Assembly (NCBI RefSeq): GCF_039537005.1
Contig: NZ_BAAAZR010000003.1
Span: forward strand, 117,311-181,310
DNA length: 64,000 nt
Reading direction: 5' to 3'
Source: Sphaerisporangium flaviroseum
GTDB taxonomy: Bacteria > Actinomycetota > Actinomycetes > Streptosporangiales > Streptosporangiaceae
Shown piece by piece: positions 16,814 to 25,147 of this stretch (positions are counted from its first letter, which is position 1; every line of letters starts with the position of its first letter). Below the pieces are notes generated by a model. The model ran no database searches. It was given only the letters and a program-made list of their open reading frames with translations, and was not told the origin of the DNA. Made by a program: the position numbers and the translations under genes.

Positions 16814-18598
16814 CTACTTGACGTAGACGTTCAGCGGGTACTGCTCGCCCGAGATCGGGTCGAACTTCACACCGCCCAGGCCGGAGCCGTACAGACCGAA
16901 GTAGGTCTGGTAGTACTCGGGCACGATGGCCGCCTGCTCCATGATCTTCTTGTCCAGCGCGGCCCAGGCCTTGCCCGCCTCGACCGGGTCGGTGATGGCG
17001 TTCGCGGCGTCGATCCCCTCGTTGATCTCGGGGACGTTGAGGTGGCTGTAGTTGGACGCGTTGTCCGCGATCAGCCGGCCGTCGAACAGCGGCTGGATGG
17101 CCGTGGAACCGGTCGGCCAGTCAGCGGCCCAGCCGCCCCAGTAGATGTCGAACTTGTTGTCCACCGGGCCGATGGCGTCGTAGAAGGTCGCCGGGTTGAG
17201 CGGCTTGGCCACGACCTTGAAGCCGGCCTTGGTCAGCGCGTCCTTCACCGCGACGGTGATCTTCTCCTGCGTCGGCGTCTGGTTGTAGGCGTAGACGACC
17301 GTCGGGTTCGGCTCGCCGGCCTCCTTCAGCAGCGCCTTGGCGGCCTCGGGGTCACCGGTCGGCTTGTCCAGCATGCCGTACAGGTCGAAGGCCTCGTAGC
17401 CGAGGACCGTCGGGCTCATCACCGTGGTGGCGATCTTGCCGGTGTTGACCTCGCCGCCCGAGATCAGCTGCATCTGCTTGGACGGCCAGGCCTTGATGAT
17501 CGCCTGGCGGACCTTCAGGTTCGTGATCCGCTTGGTGTTGATGTTGTAGAAGGTGGTGAACGGGGTCAGGCCCTGGAGCGATCGCGACATCGCCTCGGGG
17601 TTGTTCAGCACCTCCTGCACCCGCTCGGCCGCGATGGCGTTGTGGAAGGTCATCGCGGTCTTGTCCGGTCCGGAGTCCGCGAGGAAGCGCTCGGTGGAGT
17701 TCTGCGCCTGCACGCCGAACTCCATGTGCCACTTGTCGGGGAAGGCGTTGCGGATCGGGTCGGTCTTGGGGTCCCAGTGCGGGTTGCGCACGAGGTCCAG
17801 TGACTTGTCGGTCACGTGGCTCTCGATCTGGTACGGACCCGAGGAGAACGGCTTCTTGTCGTACTTCTCCTTGGTGTCCTGCGCCTTGGGCACCACTCCG
17901 TAGCCGGTCATGGCCACGGTGAAGTTGAAGTCCGGGTGCGCGCTCTGCAGGTTGAACACGACGGTCTTGTCGTCCGGCGTCTGGATGGCGTCCAGCGACT
18001 TGCCCTTGTACGGGCCCTCGTAGGCCTTGCGGTAGTCGCCCTTGACCAGCCACTGCTGGACGTAGGTCGGGCCCTCGGTGATGAACGGGGCGTACAGGCG
18101 CTCGACGCTGTACTTGATGTCAGCCGAGGTGATCGGCGTCCCGTCCTGCCACTTGAGGCCGTCCTTGAGCGTGAACTTCCACGTCTTGCCGCCGTCGGTC
18201 GTGGTGCCGGTGTCGGTCGCGAGGTCGCCGACGAGCTTGATGCCGTTGGCCTCCTGGCGGTAACCGGTGAGCTGCCGGGTGAACAGCAACGAGACGGTCG
18301 AGTTGTAGTTCAGGTAGATGCGACCGGGGTCGAGGTGCGAGAAGTCGTCACGGTCGATCATGTTGACCGTGCCGCCGCTCTTGGAGCCTTCGACAGCGGG
18401 GGCCGGGCCGGTGGAATCCGCGGCCGTGCCGACGGTGATCGAGCTGACTTCCTTGTTCTCCAGCTGCTTGGTGGGGGCGTTGCTTCCGCCCGTCGCGACG
18501 GGACCGCCGCCACCGCCCTTGGCGCAGCCGGCCAGAGCGAGGGCCCCGGCCGTCAGGATCACCGCCGCTGCGGTCGCCCTCCTGCGTGCGAATCTCAT
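16814..18598 (-). CDS. Peptide ABC transporter substrate-binding lipoprotein
   Basis: A 594-residue family-5 (DppA/OppA-type) binding protein. It has a lipoprotein signal with basic start, hydrophobic core and lipobox LALAGC, then a Gly/Thr-rich linker. Typical features follow: LKWQDGTPITSADIKYSVER, and pocket regions near the C-terminus (DIYWGGWAADWP). It captures peptides or related solutes outside the membrane for the adjacent permeases. I chose the ATG at 18598, five bases after GGAAGG; an ATG 18 bases upstream lacks a ribosome site. Exact substrate unknown. Confidence 0.92.
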   Translation of the reverse strand: MRFARRRATAAAVILTAGALALAGCAKGGGGGPVATGGSNAPTKQLENKEVSSITVGTAADSTGPAPAVEGSKSGGTVNMIDRDDFSHLDPGRIYLNYNSTVSLLFTRQLTGYRQEANGIKLVGDLATDTGTTTDGGKTWKFTLKDGLKWQDGTPITSADIKYSVERLYAPFITEGPTYVQQWLVKGDYRKAYEGPYKGKSLDAIQTPDDKTVVFNLQSAHPDFNFTVAMTGYGVVPKAQDTKEKYDKKPFSSGPYQIESHVTDKSLDLVRNPHWDPKTDPIRNAFPDKWHMEFGVQAQNSTERFLADSGPDKTAMTFHNAIAAERVQEVLNNPEAMSRSLQGLTPFTTFYNINTKRITNLKVRQAIIKAWPSKQMQLISGGEVNTGKIATTVMSPTVLGYEAFDLYGMLDKPTGDPEAAKALLKEAGEPNPTVVYAYNQTPTQEKITVAVKDALTKAGFKVVAKPLNPATFYDAIGPVDNKFDIYWGGWAADWPTGSTAIQPLFDGRLIADNASNYSHLNVPEINEGIDAANAITDPVEAGKAWAALDKKIMEQAAIVPEYYQTYFGLYGSGLGGVKFDPISGEQYPLNVYVK

Positions 18599-18659
18599 AT
18601 CGACCTTCCTGATCATTATGCTTGCTGTTCCTGGTCGGCAGGTCAGCGGGGTGGACGGC

Positions 18660-19685
18660 TCAACGCCGGGTCTTGGGATCGAAGGCGTCCCGCAGGGAGT
18701 CTCCGAGGAGGTTGAAGGCGACGACGAAGATCACCATGGATACGCCGGGGAAGACCAGGTAGGTGATGTCCTGGTGGTACACGTTCGAGCCGACCAGGAA
18801 CATGCGGCCCCAGTCGGGGGTCGGCTCGGTCATGCCGACGCCGAGGAATCCGAGCCCGGCCTCCGCGCCGACGTACAGCGGCAGCGCCAGGGTCGACTGG
18901 ATGATGATGGGCGTCCAGAGGTTCGGCAGCAGTTCCTTGAAGATGATCCGGCCCGGTGAGGCCCCGGTGACCCTGGCCGACTCGATGAACTCCCGCTCGC
19001 GCAGCGAGAGGACCTGCGAGCGCAGGAGGCGGGAGATGGTGGCCCAGCCGAGAACGGTGAGGACCACGCAGATGGAGACGTACCTCAGCCAGACCGGCGT
19101 CTCCTGCTCCGGCGACACGAATGCCGCCTCCACCACCGGCAGCATCACGATGAGGAACAACTGCGAGGGGAACGCCAGCAGCGTGTCGATGACCCGGCCG
19201 ATCACGTAGTCGGTCTTGCCGCCCACGTAGCCCGACCAGATGCCCATCACGACCCCGATGATCGTCGTGATGATCGTGACGATGATGGCGATGGACAGCG
19301 AGGTGCGGATGCCGTACACGAGTTGCATGAACACGTCGCGGCCGAGGCCCGGCTCCAGGCCGAACCAGAAGTCGCCGCTGACGCCTCCGTTGGGCGCGAT
19401 GGGATAGCCGTACTCGTTGAGCAGCCCGGGTGTGTTCTGCCCGTAGGTGGTGTACGGGTCCTTGCCGTACAGCCACGAGATCACGGGGGCGAGGATCGCG
19501 ACGAGGAAGAAGAACGCGACGACGCAGGCGGACGCCACCCCGGTGCGGTCACGGCGGAAGCGCCGCCACATGAGCTGAGCGGGCGAGCGGCCCACCATAG
19601 GGGAGCCGCCCCCGCCGGCCTGCGGGGCCGGGACGGGGTCGAGGGTGGAACCGGCCTCGGTCGCGGCCTTTGAGGGGAGAGTCAT
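18660..19685 (-). CDS. Peptide ABC transporter permease (DppC type)
   Basis: A 341-residue permease of the OppC/DppC family with an N-terminal cytoplasmic tail, a first membrane segment (ACVVAFFFLVAILAPVISWL), a large extracytoplasmic loop and five further segments. The coupling loop with EFIESARVTGASP is present. It is the first gene of the operon, before the binding protein; more usual orders place the binding protein first. The promoter should lie in the AT-rich region 19690-19920. Confidence 0.92.
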   Translation of the reverse strand: MTLPSKAATEAGSTLDPVPAPQAGGGGSPMVGRSPAQLMWRRFRRDRTGVASACVVAFFFLVAILAPVISWLYGKDPYTTYGQNTPGLLNEYGYPIAPNGGVSGDFWFGLEPGLGRDVFMQLVYGIRTSLSIAIIVTIITTIIGVVMGIWSGYVGGKTDYVIGRVIDTLLAFPSQLFLIVMLPVVEAAFVSPEQETPVWLRYVSICVVLTVLGWATISRLLRSQVLSLREREFIESARVTGASPGRIIFKELLPNLWTPIIIQSTLALPLYVGAEAGLGFLGVGMTEPTPDWGRMFLVGSNVYHQDITYLVFPGVSMVIFVVAFNLLGDSLRDAFDPKTRR

Positions 19686-19870
19686 TGTGCGGGTGCCACC
19701 AGAGATCGATCGCAGTAAATCGTGACTTGAGGGAACCTTGGCAATTTATTACCCGTTGGTCAATGTCCGCGACGCATTCTTTACACGGTTTCGCCGTTCG
19801 TTGTGGAATGTCGATCAGGTTGTGTCCGTAAACCCATTGACCTGCGACGATGCCCTGGGACAGACTATCC

Positions 19871-19906
19871 ATTGCATGCAATGTTCATTGTCACGATTTT
19901 GTGACA
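19871..19906. promoter_or_regulatory. Two palindromes in the divergent opp / MpaB control region
   Basis: ATTGCATGCAAT (19871-19882) is a perfect 12-bp palindrome. TGTCAC-N6-GTGACA (19889-19906) is a perfect inverted repeat. Both sit in a 357-base AT-rich gap between the leftward importer operon and the rightward oxygenase gene, so either could control one or both. A loose leftward promoter (GTGACA, 19 bases, GATAGT) would enclose the first palindrome. The regulator is unknown. Confidence 0.5.
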
Positions 19907-20042
19907 CAAGCATGACGTGGCCATGACGAAATCGCCCGATTATTCACCAAGCGCCCAAAAGCGTCGTGATGTTCGCCGCCGGGTGTGGGCGCCGGGCCTG
20001 AGGGGTAACCCCTTGCTTACAGGGTCCCCCGGAGGTGGCGCA

Positions 20043-20852
20043 ATGGACCATGGGCTGTTCGGTCCCGAGTCGGTGACATGGCGGGTGATGGGTGAGCCGG
20101 TCCAGTTGGTGGGCGGCTTTCGCGCGCTGCTGATGCAGGGCCTGCACCCTCGGGCGATGCGCGGCGTCGTGCAGAACTCCGCGTTGATGGACTCCTCGGA
20201 GGCCTGGTCGCGCTTCCTGCGCACCACCGAGTTCGTCCGGGTCCGCACCTACGGCACCCATGCCGAGGTGGCGAAGGCGGGCGCCCGGGTACGCAGGATC
20301 CATGCCACGCTGACCGCGTACGACCCCGACCGCGACGAGCGCTTCCGCCTCGACGACCCGCCCGCGCTGCGCTGGGTCCACGTTGGAGAGGTCGACTCCT
20401 ACCTGACGGTGGCCCGCCGCGCCGGGGTCGCGCTGAGCGACGACGACGCCGACCGGTTCGTGGCCGAGCAGCGCCGGGCGGCCGAGCTCGTGGGCCTGTG
20501 CCCAGATGAGGTGCCGGGCTCGGTGGCGGAGCTGAAGGACTACATCGCGGCCGAGCGCCCTGGCCTGTACTTCGTCCCGGAGGCGGCCCACCCTCTGCGC
20601 CTGTCGCTCAACGCGCCGCTGCCGCTTCGCCTGGCGGCGCTCAAGCCCGCCTTCCCGCTGGTCACACTGCTCGCCTTCGCGACGCTGCCGCGCTGGGCGC
20701 GCAGGCTGTACAGCCTGCCTGCCACGCCGCTGGAAGACCTGTGGGCCACCGCGACGCTGAGGGCCCTGCACTGCGGCACCCACGCGATCCCCGAGTACCT
20801 GCGCTACAGCCCCGACGCCCGGCGGGCCCGTCGCCTGATGTCGGCGGCCTGA
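20043..20852 (+). CDS. Oxygenase MpaB family protein (DUF2236)
   Basis: A 269-residue protein of the MpaB/latex-clearing-protein-like DUF2236 family, helical heme-binding proteins. Visible family traits are WRVMGEPVQLVGGFRALLMQ, GLHPRAMRGV with the conserved His, and TEFVRVRTYGTHAEV. The role in this organism is unknown; relatives cleave isoprenoid or terpene-like chains. The frame is open upstream to 19917, but GGAGG at 20031-20035 lies seven bases before the ATG at 20043, which I take as the start. A hairpin AGGGG-TAA-CCCCT at 20001-20013 sits just before it. Confidence 0.85.
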   Translation: MDHGLFGPESVTWRVMGEPVQLVGGFRALLMQGLHPRAMRGVVQNSALMDSSEAWSRFLRTTEFVRVRTYGTHAEVAKAGARVRRIHATLTAYDPDRDERFRLDDPPALRWVHVGEVDSYLTVARRAGVALSDDDADRFVAEQRRAAELVGLCPDEVPGSVAELKDYIAAERPGLYFVPEAAHPLRLSLNAPLPLRLAALKPAFPLVTLLAFATLPRWARRLYSLPATPLEDLWATATLRALHCGTHAIPEYLRYSPDARRARRLMSAA

Positions 20853-20966
20853 CACGCTCCCTCGGCGGTCCGGGCTCGAACCTTCTGGGGTCTGGTGCCG
20901 TCGCGGCCGGCCCTGTGAGGCCGTCACCTGGGGAACGGTCGCCGGAAGCAGGGGACACCCCTACCT

Positions 20967-20980
20967 AGCAAGCGCTTGGT
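20967..20980. promoter_or_regulatory. 14-bp palindrome matching the AnCAAGnnCTTGnT operator class
   Basis: AGCAAGCGCTTGGT fits the consensus AnCAAGnnCTTGnT described for the TetR-family regulator KstR2 and similar to other actinobacterial TetR sites. It is set in a wider imperfect dyad (CCCCTA ... TAGTGGGG). It lies 31 bases before the likely -35 of the riboflavin operon and after the MpaB gene. No matching regulator gene is in the window. Confidence 0.55.
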
Positions 20981-21010
20981 TTTAGTGGGGGTGCGAGGGT
21001 TACGCCGGCT

Positions 21011-21037
21011 TTGCCACGCATGGCACACTGATAGGCA
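21011..21037 (+). promoter_or_regulatory. Candidate promoter of the riboflavin operon
   Basis: TTGCCA at 21011-21016 and TAGGCA at 21032-21037, 15 bases apart, just before the FMN aptamer. TGCCA-N4-TGGCA is an inverted repeat over the -35. Position is convincing, spacing is short. Confidence 0.45.
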
Positions 21038-21044
21038 GAGCAGC

Positions 21045-21170
21045 GTGCTCCGGGGTCGGTGTAATTCCGAACCGGCGGTGACAGTCCGCGACCCGGCCGA
21101 GTCCATCGGCCGGTGGATCCGGTGAAATTCCGGGACCGACGGTGAAAGTCCGGATGGGAGGAAGCGCGCG
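21045..21170 (+). ncRNA. FMN riboswitch (RFN element)
   Basis: The conserved FMN aptamer core is clear: GGGGTCGGTGTAATTCCGA then ACCGGCGGT, GATCCGGTGAAATTCCGG, GACCGACGGTGAAAGTCC and GGATGGGAGGAAGCG. It senses flavin mononucleotide and shuts down the downstream riboflavin genes. A stable hairpin follows at once. The variable arm at about 21088-21118 is GC-rich with GGCCGAGTCCATCGGCC. Confidence 0.95.
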
Positions 21171-21171
21171 A

Positions 21172-21198
21172 GCGTTCGGCGACCCTGTCGCCGGACGC
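21172..21198 (+). terminator. Hairpin following the FMN riboswitch (expression platform)
   Basis: GCGTTCGGCGAC-CCT-GTCGCCGGACGC: 12 pairs with one G-U and a 3-base loop, directly after the aptamer. No U-run follows, so it may be an actinobacterial-type terminator or a protein-assisted one. Confidence 0.6.
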
Positions 21199-21572
21199 CT
21201 CCGTGGTGCGTGTGCCGCACCCGATCCCCCCGGGGCCCGCCGTGGCAATAGAGCTACTGGCGAGTAGGAGGGGCCGGGTGGGCCGACCGGACGTCACCAC
21301 GTGCCGCGCGACCGGGCGCGCCGCACCTTTCCCTGCCGTTCCCGGCTTGCGCATGCGCGCCACCTGGCCCAGCCCCGTACGAGCCGCCCCACGACGGTCG
21401 TACCGGACCGGCCAGTACCCCCGTGCTCGTACGCGTCCTCCTGCCCACGCCCATCTGGGGACTCCCTTGTCCTCCGGAAGACGGGCGGGGCCTCGCGGGT
21501 TGCTTCCTCACGCAGGTTCTGATCGGCCCGAGCTCCGGCTCCTCGCCCGGCCGTGTCGCATAAGGAGCATTG
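21199..21572 (+). other. Long leader between riboswitch and ribE, no gene seen
   Basis: 374 bases without a convincing gene. Reading frames exist on both strands but show no family features or well-placed ribosome sites. The leader ends with AAGGAG five bases before the ribE ATG. It is longer than I would expect if the riboswitch acted directly on ribE translation, which favours transcriptional control. Confidence 0.5.
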
Positions 21573-22175
21573 ATGTTCACTGGAATCGTTGAGGAGCTCG
21601 GGGAGCTCGCCGGGGTGGAGGTGTTGCCCGACGCGGCACGCTTCACGATCCGCGGCAAGACCGTCGCCGCCGACGCCCGGCACGGCGAGTCGATCGCGGT
21701 CAACGGCGTCTGCCTGACGGTCGTGGACGTCGGCGGCGAGACCTTCACCGCCGATGTGATGAAGGAGACCCTCGACCGCAGCTCACTGGGGTCCCTCACG
21801 CCGGGCATGCCGGTCAACCTGGAACGCGCGGTCCGCGCCGACCAGCGCCTCGGCGGCCACATCGTGCAGGGCCATGTCGACGGCACGGGCGAGGTGCTGT
21901 CCCGCGAGCCCGCCGAGCACTGGGAGGTCGTGCGGATCTCCCTGCCGGCCGGGCTCGGCCGCTACGTGGTCGAGAAGGGGTCCATCACCGTCGACGGCAT
22001 CAGCCTGACCGTCGTCAGCGTGGACGCCGCCGAGTTCGCCGTCAGCCTCATCCCCACCACGCTCCAGCTCACCACGCTCGGCTCCAAGCAGCCGGGCGAC
22101 CCGGTGAACCTCGAGGTCGACATCATCGCGAAGTACGTCGAGAAGCTCATCGGCGCCCGGGACACGGCGTCATGA
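21573..22175 (+). CDS. ribE: Riboflavin synthase, alpha chain
   Basis: A 200-residue enzyme that dismutates two 6,7-dimethyl-8-ribityllumazine molecules to riboflavin. Two homologous lumazine-binding halves are visible: MFTGIVEELGEL with NGVCLTV and LGGHIVQGHVDGTGEV in the first and second parts, and ITVDGISLTVV in the second half. AAGGAG lies five bases before the ATG. First gene of the FMN-riboswitch operon; the stop overlaps the start of the transporter gene by four bases. Confidence 0.96.
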   Translation: MFTGIVEELGELAGVEVLPDAARFTIRGKTVAADARHGESIAVNGVCLTVVDVGGETFTADVMKETLDRSSLGSLTPGMPVNLERAVRADQRLGGHIVQGHVDGTGEVLSREPAEHWEVVRISLPAGLGRYVVEKGSITVDGISLTVVSVDAAEFAVSLIPTTLQLTTLGSKQPGDPVNLEVDIIAKYVEKLIGARDTAS

Positions 22176-22792
22176 ACTGGACCCAGGCCGGCTTCACCCT
22201 GGCCGGCCAGCACGTGCTCTGGATCGACCTCGTCGGCAACGCCTGCGCGCTCACCACCGTGTGGCTGGCCATGAAGCGCACCATCTGGACCTGGCCGGTA
22301 CAGCTCGTCGGCTCGGTGCTGCTGTTCGTCGCCTCGATCGAGGCGCACATCACCGGCAACGCGCTGAAGCAGGCGATGTTCGGCCTGCTGGCCGTCTACG
22401 GCTGGGTCCGCTGGATAGGCGGCACCAAGGACGGCAAGACCCTGCCCGTACGGCCCGGCACCACCGGCGAGCGCCTCACCCTGATCGCGGTCATGGTGGT
22501 GGCCACGGGGCTGGTCGCCCTGTTCTTCTCCGCCACGGGCTGGTCGTGGGCGCCCCTGCCCGATGCCTACATCTTCGTCGGAAGCGCGATCGCCACCTAC
22601 GCCCAGGGCAGGGCGCTGATCGACTTCTGGTGGATCTGGATCGCGGTGGACCTGGTGGGCGTCCCCCTGGCGTTCAGCTCCGGACTCGTGGTGTCCGGCG
22701 TGGTGTACGGCGTCTTCTTCGTCATGGTTCTGCTCGGGATCCGCGAATGGCGGCGGCAGTACAGCCGCCGGCTGGAGGTAGTCACAGTATGA
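22172..22792 (+). CDS. PnuC-family transporter, likely riboflavin uptake (RibM-like)
   Basis: A 206-residue membrane protein with about seven hydrophobic segments. The family pattern is seen in WPVQLVGSVLLFVA, YGWVRW and the repeated FWWIWIAVDLVGVPL. PnuC proteins import vitamins by facilitated diffusion coupled to phosphorylation. Members placed in riboswitch-controlled riboflavin operons of actinomycetes (RibM/PnuX) move riboflavin, so I infer that substrate from the context. It is coupled to both neighbours by ATGA overlaps. Confidence 0.85.
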   Translation: MNWTQAGFTLAGQHVLWIDLVGNACALTTVWLAMKRTIWTWPVQLVGSVLLFVASIEAHITGNALKQAMFGLLAVYGWVRWIGGTKDGKTLPVRPGTTGERLTLIAVMVVATGLVALFFSATGWSWAPLPDAYIFVGSAIATYAQGRALIDFWWIWIAVDLVGVPLAFSSGLVVSGVVYGVFFVMVLLGIREWRRQYSRRLEVVTV

Positions 22793-24006
22793 GCGACATC
22801 ACGCTCGACCCCATCGAGCGCGCGATCAACGACATCCGCGAGGGCCGGCCCGTCGTCGTCGTCGACGACGAGAACCGTGAGAACGAGGGCGACATCATCT
22901 TCGCCGCGTCCAAGGCCACTCCCGAACTGCTGGCCTTCACGATCCGCTACACCAGCGGCGTGATCTGCGTGCCCATGCTGGGCGAGCACCTCGACCGTCT
23001 CGGCCTTCCGCTCATGGTCCACCAGAACCGCGAGCGGCTCCGTACGGCCTACACGATCAGCGTGGACGCCCGTGACGGCGTGAGCACCGGCATCTCCGCC
23101 GCCGACCGGGCCAAGACCATCCGTACGCTCGCGGACTCCGCCACCGAGCCGTTCGAGCTGGTGCGCCCCGGCCACATCTTCCCCCTGCGCTACCACGAGG
23201 GCGGGGTGATGGCCCGCCGGGGACACACCGAGGCGGCGGTCGACCTCTCGCGGCTGGCCGGCCTCACCCCGGCCGGCGTGCTGGCCGAGATCGTCAACGA
23301 CGACGGCACGATGGCGCGGCTGCCCGAACTGCGGAGGTTCGCCGACGAGCACGACCTCGCGCTGGTCTCCATCGAGCAACTGACGGAGTACCGCCGCCGC
23401 ACCGAGCGGGTCGTCACGCGGGTCGCCGTGACCGAGATCCCCAACCGGTACGGCCTGTGGCGCGCGTACGGCTTCGCGAGCGGCATCGACGGCGGCGAGC
23501 ACATCGCCCTGGTCTACGGAGAGCTCGGGGACGGTGAGAACATCCTCGTACGCGCGCATTCGGAGTGCCTGACCGGGGACGTGTTCGGCTCGCTGCGCTG
23601 CGACTGCGGGGTGCAACTCGACCACGCCATGCGGGCCGTCGCCGCCGAGGGCCGAGGCGTCATCGTCTACCTGCGCGGACACGAGGGGCGTGGCATCGGG
23701 CTGCTCGCCAAGCTCAGGGCCTACAGTCTTCAGGACAACGGCAGCGACACCGTGGACGCCAACCTGGAGCTCGGCCTTCCGGTGGACGCCCGCGAGTTCT
23801 CCAACGCCGGGCAGATGCTGGCCGACCTCGGGGTCAAGTCGGTGCGGGTGCTGACCAACAACCCCGCGAAGCTCCGCGGCCTCGACGGCTACGGCATCAA
23901 GGTCCTCGGCCGTGAACCGATGCCGGTGGCGGCCAACGAACACAACATCAAGTACCTCACGGCCAAGCGCGACCGCCTCGGCCACCAGATAGAAGGAGTC
24001 CGATGA
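22789..24006 (+). CDS. ribBA: Bifunctional 3,4-dihydroxy-2-butanone-4-phosphate synthase / GTP cyclohydrolase II
   Basis: A 405-residue fusion making both precursors of the riboflavin ring system. N-terminal RibB domain (1 to about 200) with DDENRENEGDI and the GHTEAAVDL substrate site. C-terminal RibA domain with the zinc cysteines in HSECLTGDVFGSLRCDCG near 261-278, RGHEGRGIGL, and the C-terminal NNPAKL. The start is the ATG overlapping the transporter stop. No ribD (deaminase/reductase) gene is seen in this operon. Confidence 0.96.
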   Translation: MSDITLDPIERAINDIREGRPVVVVDDENRENEGDIIFAASKATPELLAFTIRYTSGVICVPMLGEHLDRLGLPLMVHQNRERLRTAYTISVDARDGVSTGISAADRAKTIRTLADSATEPFELVRPGHIFPLRYHEGGVMARRGHTEAAVDLSRLAGLTPAGVLAEIVNDDGTMARLPELRRFADEHDLALVSIEQLTEYRRRTERVVTRVAVTEIPNRYGLWRAYGFASGIDGGEHIALVYGELGDGENILVRAHSECLTGDVFGSLRCDCGVQLDHAMRAVAAEGRGVIVYLRGHEGRGIGLLAKLRAYSLQDNGSDTVDANLELGLPVDAREFSNAGQMLADLGVKSVRVLTNNPAKLRGLDGYGIKVLGREPMPVAANEHNIKYLTAKRDRLGHQIEGVR

Positions 24007-24113
24007 ACCGCCCGGCCCGGCACACCGGCCACGCGCCGCGGCTCCAAGGCGGAGCGGGTGACGCGCGTCGATCGCACGGCGCACCTCCAGCCGATCGGAA
24101 GGGGAAGCGATGA
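24003..24113 (+). CDS. Possible 36-residue coupled small ORF between ribBA and ribH
   Basis: An ATG at 24003 overlaps the ribBA stop as ATGA, and the frame runs 36 codons to a TGA at 24111-24113 that overlaps the ribH ATG in the same way. The product would be small and very basic (starts MNRPARHTGHAPRL, ends PPADRKGKR). Overlap at both ends is unlikely to be mere chance, though ATGA junctions are common here. It may serve translational coupling rather than make a useful peptide. ribH also has its own AAGGGGA ribosome site. Confidence 0.35.
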   Translation: MNRPARHTGHAPRLQGGAGDARRSHGAPPADRKGKR

Positions 24114-24580
24114 GCGGCACCGGACGGCCCCAGGCCACCCCCGTCACCGCCCAGGGGCTGACCGTCGGCATCATCGCGGCCCGCTGGCACGAGCAGATCA
24201 CCGACCAGCTTCTCACCCGCGCCGAGCGGGCCGTGGAGGACTGCGGCGCGGCCGGCGTCACCGTGCGGGTGGCGGGCTCGCTGGAGATCCCCGTCGTGGC
24301 CCAGGCGCTCGCCCGGCGGTGTGACGCGGTGGTCGCGCTCGGTGTGGTCATCCGGGGGGAGACGGCGCACTTCGAGTATGTCTGCGACTCGGTCACTTCG
24401 GGACTGACCCGGGTGTCCCTGGACGAGTCGACTCCGGTGGGCAACGGGGTCCTCACGTGTGACAACCTTGATCAAGCCGTCGACCGGGCGGGCCTGCCCG
24501 GAAGCCACGAGGACAAGGGTTACGAGGCCACGGTCGCGGCGATCGAGACAGCCCTGGTACTGCGTGAACTGAAGGGATGA
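24110..24580 (+). CDS. ribH: 6,7-dimethyl-8-ribityllumazine synthase
   Basis: A 156-residue enzyme that condenses the ribityl pyrimidine with dihydroxybutanone phosphate to the lumazine, forming a multi-subunit shell. Family motifs: VAGSLEIPVVAQAL, ALGVVIRGETAHFEYVC with the catalytic His, and the PVGNGVLTCDN segment. AAGGGGA precedes the ATG. It supplies the substrate of RibE in the same operon. Confidence 0.96.
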   Translation: MSGTGRPQATPVTAQGLTVGIIAARWHEQITDQLLTRAERAVEDCGAAGVTVRVAGSLEIPVVAQALARRCDAVVALGVVIRGETAHFEYVCDSVTSGLTRVSLDESTPVGNGVLTCDNLDQAVDRAGLPGSHEDKGYEATVAAIETALVLRELKG

Positions 24581-25080
24581 GGAATTGCCGCGCCGATCAA
24601 CCTGCCGCATCCGCCGGGCGGGCAGCCGTGCCTGACAGCGACGTGCCTTCCCTGCCGATCACCTGGCGGCCGCGCCGGGCCAGGATTCTGGCGTACGGCT
24701 TCGCCATGGTGATGATCGTGGGTTCGATCGTGCTCGCCGTGCTCCTCCCTCCGCCGTTCAAGCTCCCCGACAGGATCGGTCTGGTCGCCTTCGGGTGCCT
24801 GGTCGCCTTCATCCTTCACCTGCTCGGACGGCTCCGGGTCGAGGCCGACGAGGGCGGGATCACCGTGGTCAACGCCGTACGCGTCCACCGCTACGAATGG
24901 CCGGAGGTCCTCGGCGTATCCCTGCCGGAGGGGGAGCCGTGGCCCAAACTCGACCTGGCCGACGGCTCCAGCGTGGGAGCCATGGGCATCCAGGGCACCG
25001 AGAAGGCCCGCTCCCAAAAGGCCGTGGGCGAACTCCGCGCCCTCATCCACCACTACGGCGAGGCCCCCGACCGGCGCTAG
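24577..25080 (+). CDS. PH-domain membrane protein
   Basis: A 167-residue protein with two hydrophobic segments (ILAYGFAMVMIVGSIVLAVL and IGLVAFGCLVAFILHLLG) followed by a bacterial PH-like domain (VNAVRVHRYEWPEVLGVSL onward). It begins at the ATG that overlaps the ribH stop, so it belongs to the rib operon. Genes of this type often follow ribH in actinomycetes; the role is unknown. Confidence 0.8.
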   Translation: MRNCRADQPAASAGRAAVPDSDVPSLPITWRPRRARILAYGFAMVMIVGSIVLAVLLPPPFKLPDRIGLVAFGCLVAFILHLLGRLRVEADEGGITVVNAVRVHRYEWPEVLGVSLPEGEPWPKLDLADGSSVGAMGIQGTEKARSQKAVGELRALIHHYGEAPDRR

Positions 25081-25147
25081 CCGGTGGGTCAGGGGGTCGG
25101 GTTCAGCCGCCCGCCGTTACCGGCGACGGCATGCGACCTGACACCTC

